Shown here: one piece after another, positions 55,396 through 64,000 of the stretch | How the letters are laid out: the number at the start of each line of letters is the position of its first letter | How positions within the stretch are numbered: the first letter of the stretch is position 1 | Assembly (NCBI GenBank): GCA_026120035.1 | Contig: JALRME010000005.1 | Span: forward strand, 1-64,000 | Direction: 5' to 3' | Length of the DNA stretch: 64,000 bases | DNA from: Coleophoma eucalyptorum | Taxonomy: Eukaryota > Ascomycota > Leotiomycetes > Helotiales > Dermateaceae | Made by a program: the position numbers and the translations under genes | Notes under the pieces: generated by a model | Databases searched by the model: none | Told to the model about the DNA's origin: nothing | Seen by the model: only the letters and a program-made list of their open reading frames with translations

Positions 55396-57002
55396 ATGAC
55401 TTCCATCAAGCTCAAGACCCCGACTACGGGCGAGTACGACCAACCCACCGGATTGTAAGTAACTCGCTCTGCTACGCCGCCACCCATTGTCCTGCCCGTC
55501 ACTGACTCCAATTGCTTTGCAGGTTCATCAACAACGAGTGGGTTAAGGGAGTCGACGGCAAGACCTTCGAAGTTATCAACCCATCCACCGAGGAGGTTAT
55601 CTGCTCAGTGCACGAGGCCACCGAGAAGGACGTCGATATTGCTGTCGCAGCCGCACGAAAGGCCTTTGATGGACCATGGCGAAAGGTGACCCCAGAACAG
55701 CGAGGCAAGCTGCTGGTCAGACTCTCCGAGCTCGTTGAGAAGAACATTGATACCCTGGCTGCGGTTGAGACATTAGACAATGGCAAGTCAATTGCCATGG
55801 CCAAGGGTGATGTTGCTGCGGTTGCCGGATGCTTGAGATACTATGGTGGTTGGGCCGATAAGATTGTTGGATCCGTGGTGGATACCAACCCAGATACCTT
55901 CTCCTACACCAAGCAAGAACCAGTATGTTACTCCACACAAGAAAATACAAAAATAGCTAGCTAACCGCAACAGATTGGTGTCTGTGGTCAAATTATCCCA
56001 TGGAACTTCCCTCTTCTTATGTGGGCATGGAAGATTGGCCCCGCCATTGCCACCGGTAACACCGTTGTCATGAAGACCGCCGAGCAAACTCCTCTCTCTG
56101 CTCTCGTTGCTGCCAACTTGGTTAAGGAGGCTGGTTTCCCACCGGGAGTTATCAACATTATCTCTGGTTTCGGAAAGATTGCTGGTGCAGCTCTCTCCGC
56201 CCACATGGACGTTGACAAGATTGCCTTCACGGGATCTACCGTGGTTGGCCGACAGATTATGAAGGCTGCTGCCGGATCTAACTTGAAGAAGGTTACCCTC
56301 GAGCTCGGCGGAAAGTCCCCCAACATTGTCTTTGACGATGGTGACATTGAGAACGCCATCTCCTGGGTCAACTTCGGTATCTTCTTCAACCACGGCCAGT
56401 GCTGCTGCGCCGGTTCTCGAGTTTACGTGCAAGAGGGTATCTACGAGAAGTTCGTCGAGCGATTCAAGGCTCGTGCTCTGGCCAACAAGGTTGGAGACCC
56501 ATTCTTGGCCGATACCTTCCAGGGCCCACAAGTTTCCCAGCTTCAATACGACCGTATTATGGGATACATCCAAGAGGGTAAGAAGGAGGGAGCTACCGTT
56601 GTAACGGGAGGTGCCCGACACGGTGACAAGGGATACTTCATCCAGCCCACCATCTTCGCCGATGTCACCGAAGACATGAAGATCATGCAAGAGGAGATCT
56701 TCGGTCCCGTCTGCTCGATCGCCAAGTTCAAGACGGAGGAGGAAGTGATCAAGCTCGCAAACGCGTCCACCTACGGTCTCGCATCCGCCGTGCACACCAC
56801 CAACCTGAACACCGCGATCCGTGTCTCGAATGCGCTCAAGGCTGGTACCGTCTGGGTCAACCAATACAACATGCTTCACCACCAACTTCCATTCGGAGGC
56901 TTCAAGGAGTCAGGTATTGGCCGTGAGTTGGGCGAGGCTGCGCTGCACAACTACACCCAGACCAAGACGGTATCGATCCGTCTGGGCGATGCTATCTTTT
57001 AA
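55396..57002 (+). CDS. aldA: Aldehyde dehydrogenase, NAD(P)-dependent
   Basis: Exons 55396-55454, 55523-55922 and 55974-57002 (introns 68 and 51 nt) encode 495 aa, the normal size. Key motifs: PWNFPLLMW, the Rossmann [22 protein letters not shown] with the general base Glu263, and [13 protein letters not shown] with the catalytic cysteine Cys297. [13 protein letters not shown] and [12 protein letters not shown] close the protein. No mitochondrial presequence is seen, so it is probably cytosolic, like A. nidulans AldA, which oxidises acetaldehyde to acetate in ethanol and threonine use. Coding sequence shows strong codon bias (C-ending codons), and the promoter is CT-rich, both signs of high expression. 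It could take aldehydes made by amine oxidases such as the one at 5738. Confidence 0.96.
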
Positions 57003-58568
57003 GGAATTATTTTAATAACGGGGGCAACTTGCAAATTGTATGTACATGAATTATTTTAGTCGCCAATTCCAATGAAACAAATAAGTAAAAAACACACCGA
57101 CTGGACTCTGGCCCCTCTGCAATTGTGGAACGTGCATTGAAATATAGGTGGCCCATGTTCATCCATCAGGTCGTCAGTCTTCCCCAACGCCAATCCCAAC
57201 CTCTTGAATTTTCAGCAACGGCTTATCTTATCGCAAGGCTTTGGACGGCAGCAGCTTCCAATTCTTCTATGCGCTGCAAGGGCAGGGATGAATAAGCCCA
57301 CCTTTGTACAGAAAGTCCAACAAAGACCGGCAAAGGTCTCACTCAGCCTTGGGACGTTTCTAGACCGCTCTCGGGAGAGTTGCTGCGACCAAGCGGAAAA
57401 GAGAGTTCTTTGTTCTCAAGCAGAGGAATGAGCAGGTAGGTAGGGCAGTAAGTAAATAAGTGTGACACGGACATTCTCTTCAGCTGGATCATCTCCTTAC
57501 ATTTTGTCTGTCTCGTTCCCTTTTCTCTTGCTTCCCTTGTCCTGTCCCTGTTCCTGTTCCTGTTCCTCTCCCTCTTCCTCTTCCACTTTCGCTCGGCCGT
57601 TGGGTGTCACTCCCTCCCGCCGCAAGATGCCGCGAACAATAAGCCAGCAGCAGTGAGATGAGACGACGACGAACGGGGAAGACATTCACAAGACACGCAC
57701 CCAATCCGATTGTCAGATGATGTCAACGCCCTTCCCTCCTCCCCCTGGTGCGGTGCAACTGCATGCGGGGTGAAGCGTGACCACGCCTAGCTCTTATCAG
57801 CGATAAGGTGGTACTGCAGTACACTCTATTTCCTGCCCATTCCCCTTCCAGCCTAGGCTTCTGCAAGCACTATATTTCGGCAGGCTTCGCGACTTCTGGT
57901 TCGCTCGAGCTGCTCAGAAAGTATCGTGGTTGGAGGGGATGGTGGTAGAGCTACAGCCAATGGGCTGCACAGCTCGTGTGATGGGCATGCTTCGCTGCAT
58001 GCAAATGGCCCGTCCTTTCCTGGTCGGGCTTGGTGGGGGGGGAGAGAGATATCGAGGGAATGAAGGTAAGGTAGACCGTCGACCTTCTGGAGCTGGGGGG
58101 AGAGCAGCGGCAGAGGTAGGGATGGAGCTTTGACTCTGATGTCAAATAAGGTCCAGAGCAAGGGAAGAGCTAAGGCTGCTGCTGGGCATCTCACCCGCGC
58201 ATGCTCGTACACTTACAGACTGACACCCACTCACATACCGACCGACATGAAGTTTGTATGGGCTGACGGTAAGAGGGTCCTTACCCAGCTCTCTTGCCCA
58301 GCCAGCCTTGTCTTGACCTCGTCGCTCTGGGCGAGGAGGGCACAGCTTGTGCATTCTTACTTGAAGCTCTAAGGCCCCTCCATCGCCCACTTCCTCTCTC
58401 TTCTCTTTTCCCTCCCTCCCTCTGCTTGTCCACTCTGCCCTTCTCTGCGCATATACTCCTCTTGAGTAGAGGTGTGCTCCAGATTGCACCTTGTTACTCT
58501 CAATCACCGACTTCCACCTCCGCTTTCATCTCTCTCTCACTAGGTCACTGACTTATTCCCCCGCGACA
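57003..58568. other. Intergenic, no gene seen
   Basis: Holds the 3' end of the dehydrogenase gene and the promoter of the next gene, with CT-rich leader sequence at about 58370-58560 and a hexanucleotide repeat near 57545. No gene. Confidence 0.55.
57545..57570. repeat. Hexanucleotide microsatellite
   Basis: About three to four copies of a CTGTTC/CTGTCC unit followed by further CT-rich sequence. Confidence 0.8.
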
Positions 58569-60438
58569 ATGTCTTGCTCCAAACTCCTCCCCCCTCTCCT
58601 CCTCACCACCCTCCCCCTCCTCGCCTACGCCGTCTCAGAAAGTCAAGTAACCTGGGCCGTCGTATCCTACAGCTTCCACGGCGAAAAGGAGCCCGCGATC
58701 TCGTCCTCCTCCTACATGCTCACACCCGTCGGCGCACAGCAAGTCTTTGACGCTGGCTCTGTGCTCCGCAATCGCTATATCTCCGGCAACAGCAGTGATG
58801 TGACGGGGGCCTATCCCATCAATGGCTTAAGTGCCGAGGCCATTGATAACACGCAGCTGTACATGCTCGCGACGGACGATGAGTTTGTTACCAATAGCGC
58901 TACCGCCTTTGTGCAGGGCGTGTATCCTCCCGTGGGAAGTACCGGACAGGGTGCAATGGTATTGGCGAATAACTCGCTCGAGCCCTATCCGTTGGGCGGA
59001 TATCAGTATGCGAGTATTGGGACGGCGGGGAGTACGGATTATCGCTATATCTGGTAAGCTTTGAGTTTTCTCGTTCCGACCTTTCTTTCGCCGTTTGGCT
59101 AGTCGGGTTACCTTTGGTTTGCTCTTGATTTCCAAAGTAATGTCGGGGAGGGCGTTTTTGTTGATGTGAGCGTAACTCAGGATTGCGGGAAATCTGGGTT
59201 GCCCGAGCTATGATATTGAAGTAGCTCAATCCTACTCTTCAGCATCGTTTAGTTCCGAATTCGCGGCCAGTGAGGCCTTCTACACCGCACTCCAGAGCAG
59301 CGTGTTCTCTGGTCTCGAGCCTGATATCGTAAACTACGCCAATGCCTACGGCCTGTATGAATACGCTCTGTACCAAAGCATCCACAATGAAACTGCGTCA
59401 AAAGCTCTCTCCCAAAGCGATTTAGACACTCTCTACCTCTACGCATCCACCCAGCAATATGCCTTGAACTCTGGTCCGGATGACGGCTCCAGCATTAACA
59501 CGATCGCCGGCACGACTGTAGCCGGCAAGATCCTCGAGATGTTCGGGCACAACATCGCCTCGAGCGGCGTGCGTGACAAACTGACCATGCTCTTTGGATC
59601 CTTCGAGCCGATGCTCGCCTTCTTCTCGCTGTCAGGGCTCGCAGACAGTTACCAAAACAATGGGAAGTTCCAAACGCTCCCGCTCCATGGCTCCATTATG
59701 ACCTTCGAGCTGTTCTCCTACACGACAACTTCCAGTGGCGAGGATCTCAGTACCTCGTTCCCCACCCTAGGTGACTTGCGCGTGCGGTTCTTGTTCCGGA
59801 ATGGCACGGATGACTCGGCGCAGCTGCTCAGCTATCCATTATTCGGCCGTGGCAACTCTGAGCTCGACATGTCCTGGTCTGACTTCGCCCTCGGCATGGC
59901 GAACTTTGCCCTCACGGACGCGGCGACGTGGTGCAGCCAGTGCGGGGGACTGACTCTTTTCTGCGCAGCCTTCGACTCGGATATCACTACTTGCCCTTCC
60001 ACCAGCAGCTCGTCGCCCAGCTCTTCAGCTTCGTCAATGAAGCCCTATGTCGCGGGCATCATCGGTGCGGCGGTAACACTGGCGGTAGTACTGCTGGCGA
60101 TGGTGGGTTTGGCCATCTGCGGCGGAGGAAGACTCGCCTTCCGCCGGAACTCGGCCGGTGGCGGCTTTAAGGGTCCAGAGAAGAGGCCGGAAGATGCGGA
60201 TGTGGTATACGCCTCGGGTGCTCCGGATTCACAGGCGAAAGGCAGGATGGGAGAGAGTGTAACGCGACATGAGCGTGTGGGCAGCTGGGAGTTGGCCAGC
60301 GCGGCCAAAGACCGGGGTGAGGATGGGATGGACAAGCGGGTGGTGTCCACGGCGGACTACAGTAGGAAGAGTGATGATGGATGGGGCATGGATGTAAATC
60401 CATTCGGGGATGGAGTTAAAGCGGTGGATCACGTTTGA
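58569..60438 (+). CDS. Histidine-phosphatase-like type I membrane protein with altered active site
   Basis: Exons 58569-59053 and 59181-60438 (127-nt intron, long for this window) encode 580 aa. A signal peptide (LPPLLLTTLPLLAYAVS) is followed by a domain with the fold signature of branch-2 histidine acid phosphatases: TWAVVSYSFHGEKEP, LTPVGAQQVFDAGSVLRNRY. The family motif RHGxRxP reads FHGEKEP, so the nucleophile His remains but the first Arg is Phe and the second Lys. The second motif, normally GHD, reads GSFEP, so the proton donor pair is lost. After a Cys-rich part and a Ser-rich linker comes one transmembrane helix (VAGIIGAAVTLAVVLLAMVG, about 470-495) and a cytoplasmic tail of about 90 residues. 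It may be a binding protein rather than an enzyme. N-glycosylation sites are common. Confidence 0.88.
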
Positions 60439-61219
60439 TCTCAGCAGTGCTCGCTTCTTTTCGCAGCTCGCTTGACTTTCTCTCGGGGACCGCCATTTTA
60501 CCTCGGGGTGTTTTTGGTTTAAAGAACCGAACGCATGATATGAACTGTGATTTGCGGTGGGGTTGGGTATGGATGACGGATAATGATAGGTGGTGGGAAA
60601 GAGGTGGCACCTGGGGATTTTCCTTTTATTTCCCTTCTCTGGACTTTTATGACATGATACCCTTCCTTTCTCATCCACTCGCTCAAAGGTCCCCTTTCTG
60701 TGCCGCTATATGCACCCTGAAGAACCAGGAGAAATCATGAATGGGGCAAATAAAAAATAAAACTAAATCTTATACGGCTTCTCCCATCCTACTCGCTCTA
60801 TCTTTAACTTTCCATTCATTCAAGCACGTCTGCACTGCTGCCGAGCCATCATGTGCGAGTCCTTCTACTCGTCGACGCGCGCCATCCCGAGAGTACGCGC
60901 TGCAATGACGGCAGCGCCTACCTCGCTCCTCGCAAAATGGTGCATGCATACATATGTAAGTTACATACATACACAACGGCGGTGACATGTGCTTGCCGTC
61001 TTGCTGAGCACCACCAGGCCGCTGTGTCCGCCACGTGCTAAAACCCGTTACTGGCTGACTGACAGACTATCCATGAGCTGACAGGTACCGAGCAGATCGG
61101 TAGGTTGAGCACCACTCCTAACAGCCGGTCGGTAGGTAAGTAGGCCAAGCCGCAGCGCAGCACACACACATCCACACGGCCATACAACAGAGTAGGAACG
61201 TGCTAGTGCATTCAAGGAG
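60439..61219. other. Convergent intergenic region, no gene seen
   Basis: Between two converging stop codons; should contain both 3' ends. Nothing else recognised. Confidence 0.6.
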
Positions 61220-62032
61220 CTAGCCAGTAATGCGCTGCAGAAACTCCACCATGTCATCGACACCTTGTGGCTCATTAAGCCAATGGCCACCATCCGGGTA
61301 CACCTTCCACGAAACAGCCATGCCCAGCGTTCCGAGGGTGGCAGCGAGCTGTTCGCCGTTCGCAACGGGCACTACCTCGTCGTCTACGCAATGGGCCAGG
61401 AAGACCGGCGTCTGAAGCGGCAGCCGGGCGCTTGCAACCTCATCGCCTGCGGCCTTCAAGCCGCTGGACGGAGAGCCAGCTTGGGCGTGATATACCGCCT
61501 GGATATCCGAGAAAGCAAAGGAAGGTTGCTCCGTGCTAGGACAGGCAGCTAGCTGCGCAACCTCAGCAGCGAAGGGCAGCCAGCTGCAAAGCCCGAGGAA
61601 CCCACCGAGCGGGAACGGGCTAGAGAGGAGAGCGAGGATCGCCGTCGCGCAGCCCTGGCTGATACCAGCGAGGACGACACGCTGCGGCGCGAAGGGCGAG
61701 AACTTGCCCGCCTCAGCGCGGACGAGATCCACGATAGCCGCGATGCTGTCCTGCAAGCCGTCGAGCTGGAGGTCCTTGCGCTCCTCGGGCCGCTGGACGG
61801 ACGAGATGTCGAACCATTGCGACAGTTCCGTGGCGAAGACCGCGGAGGCGCGCAGCTTGGAGGTCGGGAATACCCATTTGATGGTTGGGAAGATGGCCGG
61901 GAAGAACTGGCCGGAGCTGGCTTGGCTCTCGAGGAATTCGTCGGCGAATTCTTGGGCTGTGCTGTCGCGGCCGTGCAGGAAGATGATCGTGTGGGTGTGT
62001 TGGTCGCGAGGCGCGATGGTGATGCTGTCCAT
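61220..62032 (-). CDS. Acyl-protein thioesterase/carboxylesterase-like serine hydrolase
   Basis: Single exon, 270 aa from the ATG at 62032; the longer open frame upstream begins at a GTG and is not a likely start. It opens with TIIFLHGRDSTAQEFADEF, giving the oxyanion-hole HG. WFDISSVQRPEE, a helix with DLQLDGLQDSIAAIVDL, the nucleophile elbow LAGISQGCATAILALLS, then AHCVDDEVVP with the catalytic Asp and VYPDGGHWLNEP with the His follow. This is the abhydrolase_2 family that includes acyl-protein thioesterase 1 and small carboxylesterases. The fungal paralogue group is longer than APT1 (about 225-240 aa) by an insert after the elbow. Cytosolic; substrate uncertain. Confidence 0.9.
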   Translation of the reverse strand: MDSITIAPRDQHTHTIIFLHGRDSTAQEFADEFLESQASSGQFFPAIFPTIKWVFPTSKLRASAVFATELSQWFDISSVQRPEERKDLQLDGLQDSIAAIVDLVRAEAGKFSPFAPQRVVLAGISQGCATAILALLSSPFPLGGFLGLCSWLPFAAEVAQLAACPSTEQPSFAFSDIQAVYHAQAGSPSSGLKAAGDEVASARLPLQTPVFLAHCVDDEVVPVANGEQLAATLGTLGMAVSWKVYPDGGHWLNEPQGVDDMVEFLQRITG

Positions 62033-63120
62033 TGTTGGAAAGGAGGAGTCTGATGAATGAGCGGGGGTGATGTAGGAAATTGAGGCTGGATTGGAATTTG
62101 GTGGAAATAGAGGGAGAGGGTCTTGCTGGAGGAGGGTTAGATGGCGGCTATGGTGAGTTGCTAGTTTACTCACTCGGTGGATTTGTGAACAATGCTGCCT
62201 ATGACTACGTCGTATGCAGATGTGTCGGGTTGCTTAGAGCAAGAACAATGGTAATGGCTTTGGAAGGATGGGATTAGCTTTACATCAAGTTTCTACGGTA
62301 TATATATCTGGGTTTTAAAGATGATCGCATTTACTAAAATGGTATTTCTACTTCGTCGTATATAATAGGGCTCTCTGCAATGATGGTACAACTTTCAGTT
62401 CTATATCGGGACGGCGTTGTTTGAATTGTGGTCCATCAATTTGCCGAGATCTAGCCGCATCACAACCGCACCATATCCACACCATAACTATGCCATGTTG
62501 GGGGGCAGCATTGTATTGTTTTTCTTCTCGCCATGTTCCAACGAGCAAGGATCAAAGATGCGAACATCCGCCCATGCGGTTGTGTTCTTGACAGCTCGAG
62601 CTTCACCGGTTTTGTTTTCCTTGGAGGCATCGTAGTGAATTGCAGCAAGCCCCGCTAAGACTAGGATCTGCTGCATAATTTTGACGTTCAGTCTTTCCAG
62701 ATTTCTGTTGATGGTACCGAGGACTTTCAACGCATAGAACTCGAGGATGTCGCCCTTTACTAGGACCATATGGTGTCTACGCCACCAAGTGTTCAAGGGT
62801 TCGCCTATAGTGAGCACATTTCTTGTTTGCTGAGAACATTGAGTAGAGCAAAGGATAGAGCCCATTGCATGAGCAGTAGTATGGTACTGCACAAATCCAT
62901 AATATTTAGATCCAGGCGTAGTAGAGTAAGTTTGGGACAATAAAATAACCGATCATTTGTCAAATGAAACTTGATAAGACCACGAGCCGGTATGGTGTTG
63001 ACTGGCTGTTACTTCCATAAAAGAAAGTGTCGGGTAGAAGGCATACACTGGTGCACTCTACGTAGATAAGCTACCACTATCAAACCCAGGGGTTTGAATA
63101 AAATTGAGGCCTCCTGCACC
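62033..63120. other. Intergenic with one doubtful minus-strand ORF (62488-62865)
   Basis: Contains the promoter of the thioesterase gene. The minus-strand frame 62488-62865 (125 aa from an ATG, open further upstream) has a short hydrophobic piece (IMQQILVLAGLAAIHY) and no family I know; it may be chance or a fragment. Confidence 0.4.
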
Positions 63121-64000
63121 TCAGGTAGGTTTAAGGATGCAGGTAAACACATTGGGGGCGCCAAATACAGTAAAGCCAGCGTTGCAAGTACAAGTATTTG
63201 TTTTAGGATTAAGAGTCGTGCTTGCACTATCACAAGGTGCGACTAGTGAGCAGCTATATTGGTCCAGTTGGCCAACCTCTGTATAGCCGGCGTTGCAAGC
63301 GCAGGTGTTTGTTGTAGGATCAAGAGTCGTGCTTATACTGTCACAAGGCGCGACTGCCATACATTCAAATTGGTTTAGTCGGCCAATAGTAGTATAGCCA
63401 GCGTTGCAAGCACAGGTGTTTGTTGTAGGATTAAAAGTCGTGCTCGTACTGTCGCAAGGTGCGACTTCTGCACAGCTAGATTGGTCTGGACGGCCAACCT
63501 CTGTATAGCCAGCGTTGCAAAGACAGGTGTTTGTTGTAGCGTCAAAAGTCGTGCTTATACTATTACAAGAAACGACTGCTACACAGGTAAATTGGTCTGG
63601 TCGGTCAATAGTAGTATAGCCAGCGTTACAGATACAGGTGTTTGTTGCTGGATTATAAGTCGTACTTTTATCATCACAAGTTGTGACGACTCGTAGACAG
63701 AGAAAGTCGGCTGGTCGGCCAATAGTAGTAAAGCCGGCGTTGCAAAGACAGGTGTTTGTTGTGGGATCGAGAGTTGTGCTCGTAATATCACAAAACGCGA
63801 CTTCTGCACAGGTAAATTGGTCTGGACGGCCAACCTCTGTAAAGCCTACCTTGCAAATACAAGCATTTTCCTGGGCATTATATAGCGAAGTTGTAGCATT
63901 GCAGTTTGATGTGCTAGATGGTAGGGTAGACGAGGTAGTAAATGAGGATGTACTCGTTGAAGATGTAGTTGTTGAAGATGCAGTTGCTGAAGATGTAGTC
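63121..64000 (-). CDS. Secreted-type cysteine-repeat protein, C-terminal part (partial)
   Basis: The minus-strand frame is open from the right window edge to a TGA at 63121-63123, about 293 residues. It starts with a Ser/Thr-rich linker of about 35 residues and then has seven tandem repeats of about 37 residues. The repeat pattern is C-x13-C-x-C-x14-C, with the consensus CDSxSTTxNPTTNTCxC followed by NAGYTTIGRPDQFxC. Four cysteines per unit would allow two disulphides, giving small EGF-like modules. The first repeat is the most divergent. The protein ends just after the last repeat without a membrane or GPI signal. The family is not known to me; a secreted or cell-wall protein is likely. The N-terminus lies outside the window. 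Confidence 0.8.
   Translation of the reverse strand, partial: TTSSATASSTTTSSTSTSSFTTSSTLPSSTSNCNATTSLYNAQENACICKVGFTEVGRPDQFTCAEVAFCDITSTTLDPTTNTCLCNAGFTTIGRPADFLCLRVVTTCDDKSTTYNPATNTCICNAGYTTIDRPDQFTCVAVVSCNSISTTFDATTNTCLCNAGYTEVGRPDQSSCAEVAPCDSTSTTFNPTTNTCACNAGYTTIGRLNQFECMAVAPCDSISTTLDPTTNTCACNAGYTEVGQLDQYSCSLVAPCDSASTTLNPKTNTCTCNAGFTVFGAPNVFTCILKPT
63130..63910. repeat. 111-bp intragenic tandem repeat (7 copies)
   Basis: DNA counterpart of the seven protein repeats: the GCGTTGCAA core recurs at 111-bp steps (for example about 63288, 63399, 63510). Copies remain in frame and the cysteine codons are conserved. Confidence 0.9.

Noticed and set aside
54787..55458. Long open frame upstream of the aldehyde dehydrogenase
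   Set aside because: It runs through the CT-rich promoter and into exon 1 and its intron; composition is that of a leader, and the dehydrogenase ATG at 55396 is well supported.
55788..56885. 365-codon minus-strand frame opposite the aldehyde dehydrogenase
   Set aside because: Antisense shadow caused by strong codon bias in the dehydrogenase gene.

Overview
The window comes from a filamentous ascomycete nuclear genome. Most genes are split by short GT-AG introns of about 47-70 nt with CTGAC or CTAAC branch sites, and the families present (cutinase, GtaA-type glutaminase, HET domain, UstYa/DUF3328, DUF2985, RTP1, DUF7025 ATPase) are typical of Pezizomycotina. The overall flavour suggests a Leotiomycetes-like fungus, but that rank is a guess. 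No rRNA or tRNA gene and no intact transposon was recognised. All exon joins were made by hand from splice signals and reading frame.

Layout. 0-21.9 kb: end of a TPR protein, a decayed amino-acid permease, an MFS transporter divergent from a RidA/amine-oxidase fusion, a GPI-type App1-domain protein, a 3.6-kb gene-free stretch, the Pol II import factor RTP1, a cutinase and a membrane-anchored GtaA-like enzyme. 21.9-30.9 kb: an AT-rich, gene-poor accessory block. It holds a 1.1-kb duplicated segment with two paralogous genes, relics of a DUF7025 ATPase and of a UstYa gene, one intact five-exon UstYa gene and a divergent small secreted peptide gene. 30.9-39.9 kb: P-loop-like protein, UDP-glycosyltransferase, DUF2985 membrane protein, TMEM53-like hydrolase. 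41.2-47.3 kb: a HET-domain gene, an array of about 37 copies of a ~68-bp minisatellite directly upstream of it, and a NACHT-type relic. 47.4-64 kb: amino-acid permease, amidohydrolase, aldehyde dehydrogenase, a histidine-phosphatase-like membrane protein with altered catalytic motifs, a thioesterase/carboxylesterase, and the end of a secreted protein made of 37-residue cysteine repeats.

How genes may work together. The amine oxidase and aldehyde dehydrogenase would supply successive steps of amine degradation (imine/aldehyde, then acid), with a RidA domain fused to the oxidase. Cutinase, GtaA-like enzyme, App1-domain protein, histidine-phosphatase-like protein and the cysteine-repeat protein form a surface or secreted set. 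HET, NACHT-relic and TPR sequences are of the kinds found in fungal non-self recognition.

The candidates most worth testing as new biology are the UstYa/secreted-peptide divergent pair, the minisatellite whose every unit carries a splice-donor-like motif oriented with the HET gene, and the RidA-amine oxidase fusion in which the usual RidA catalytic arginine is methionine.
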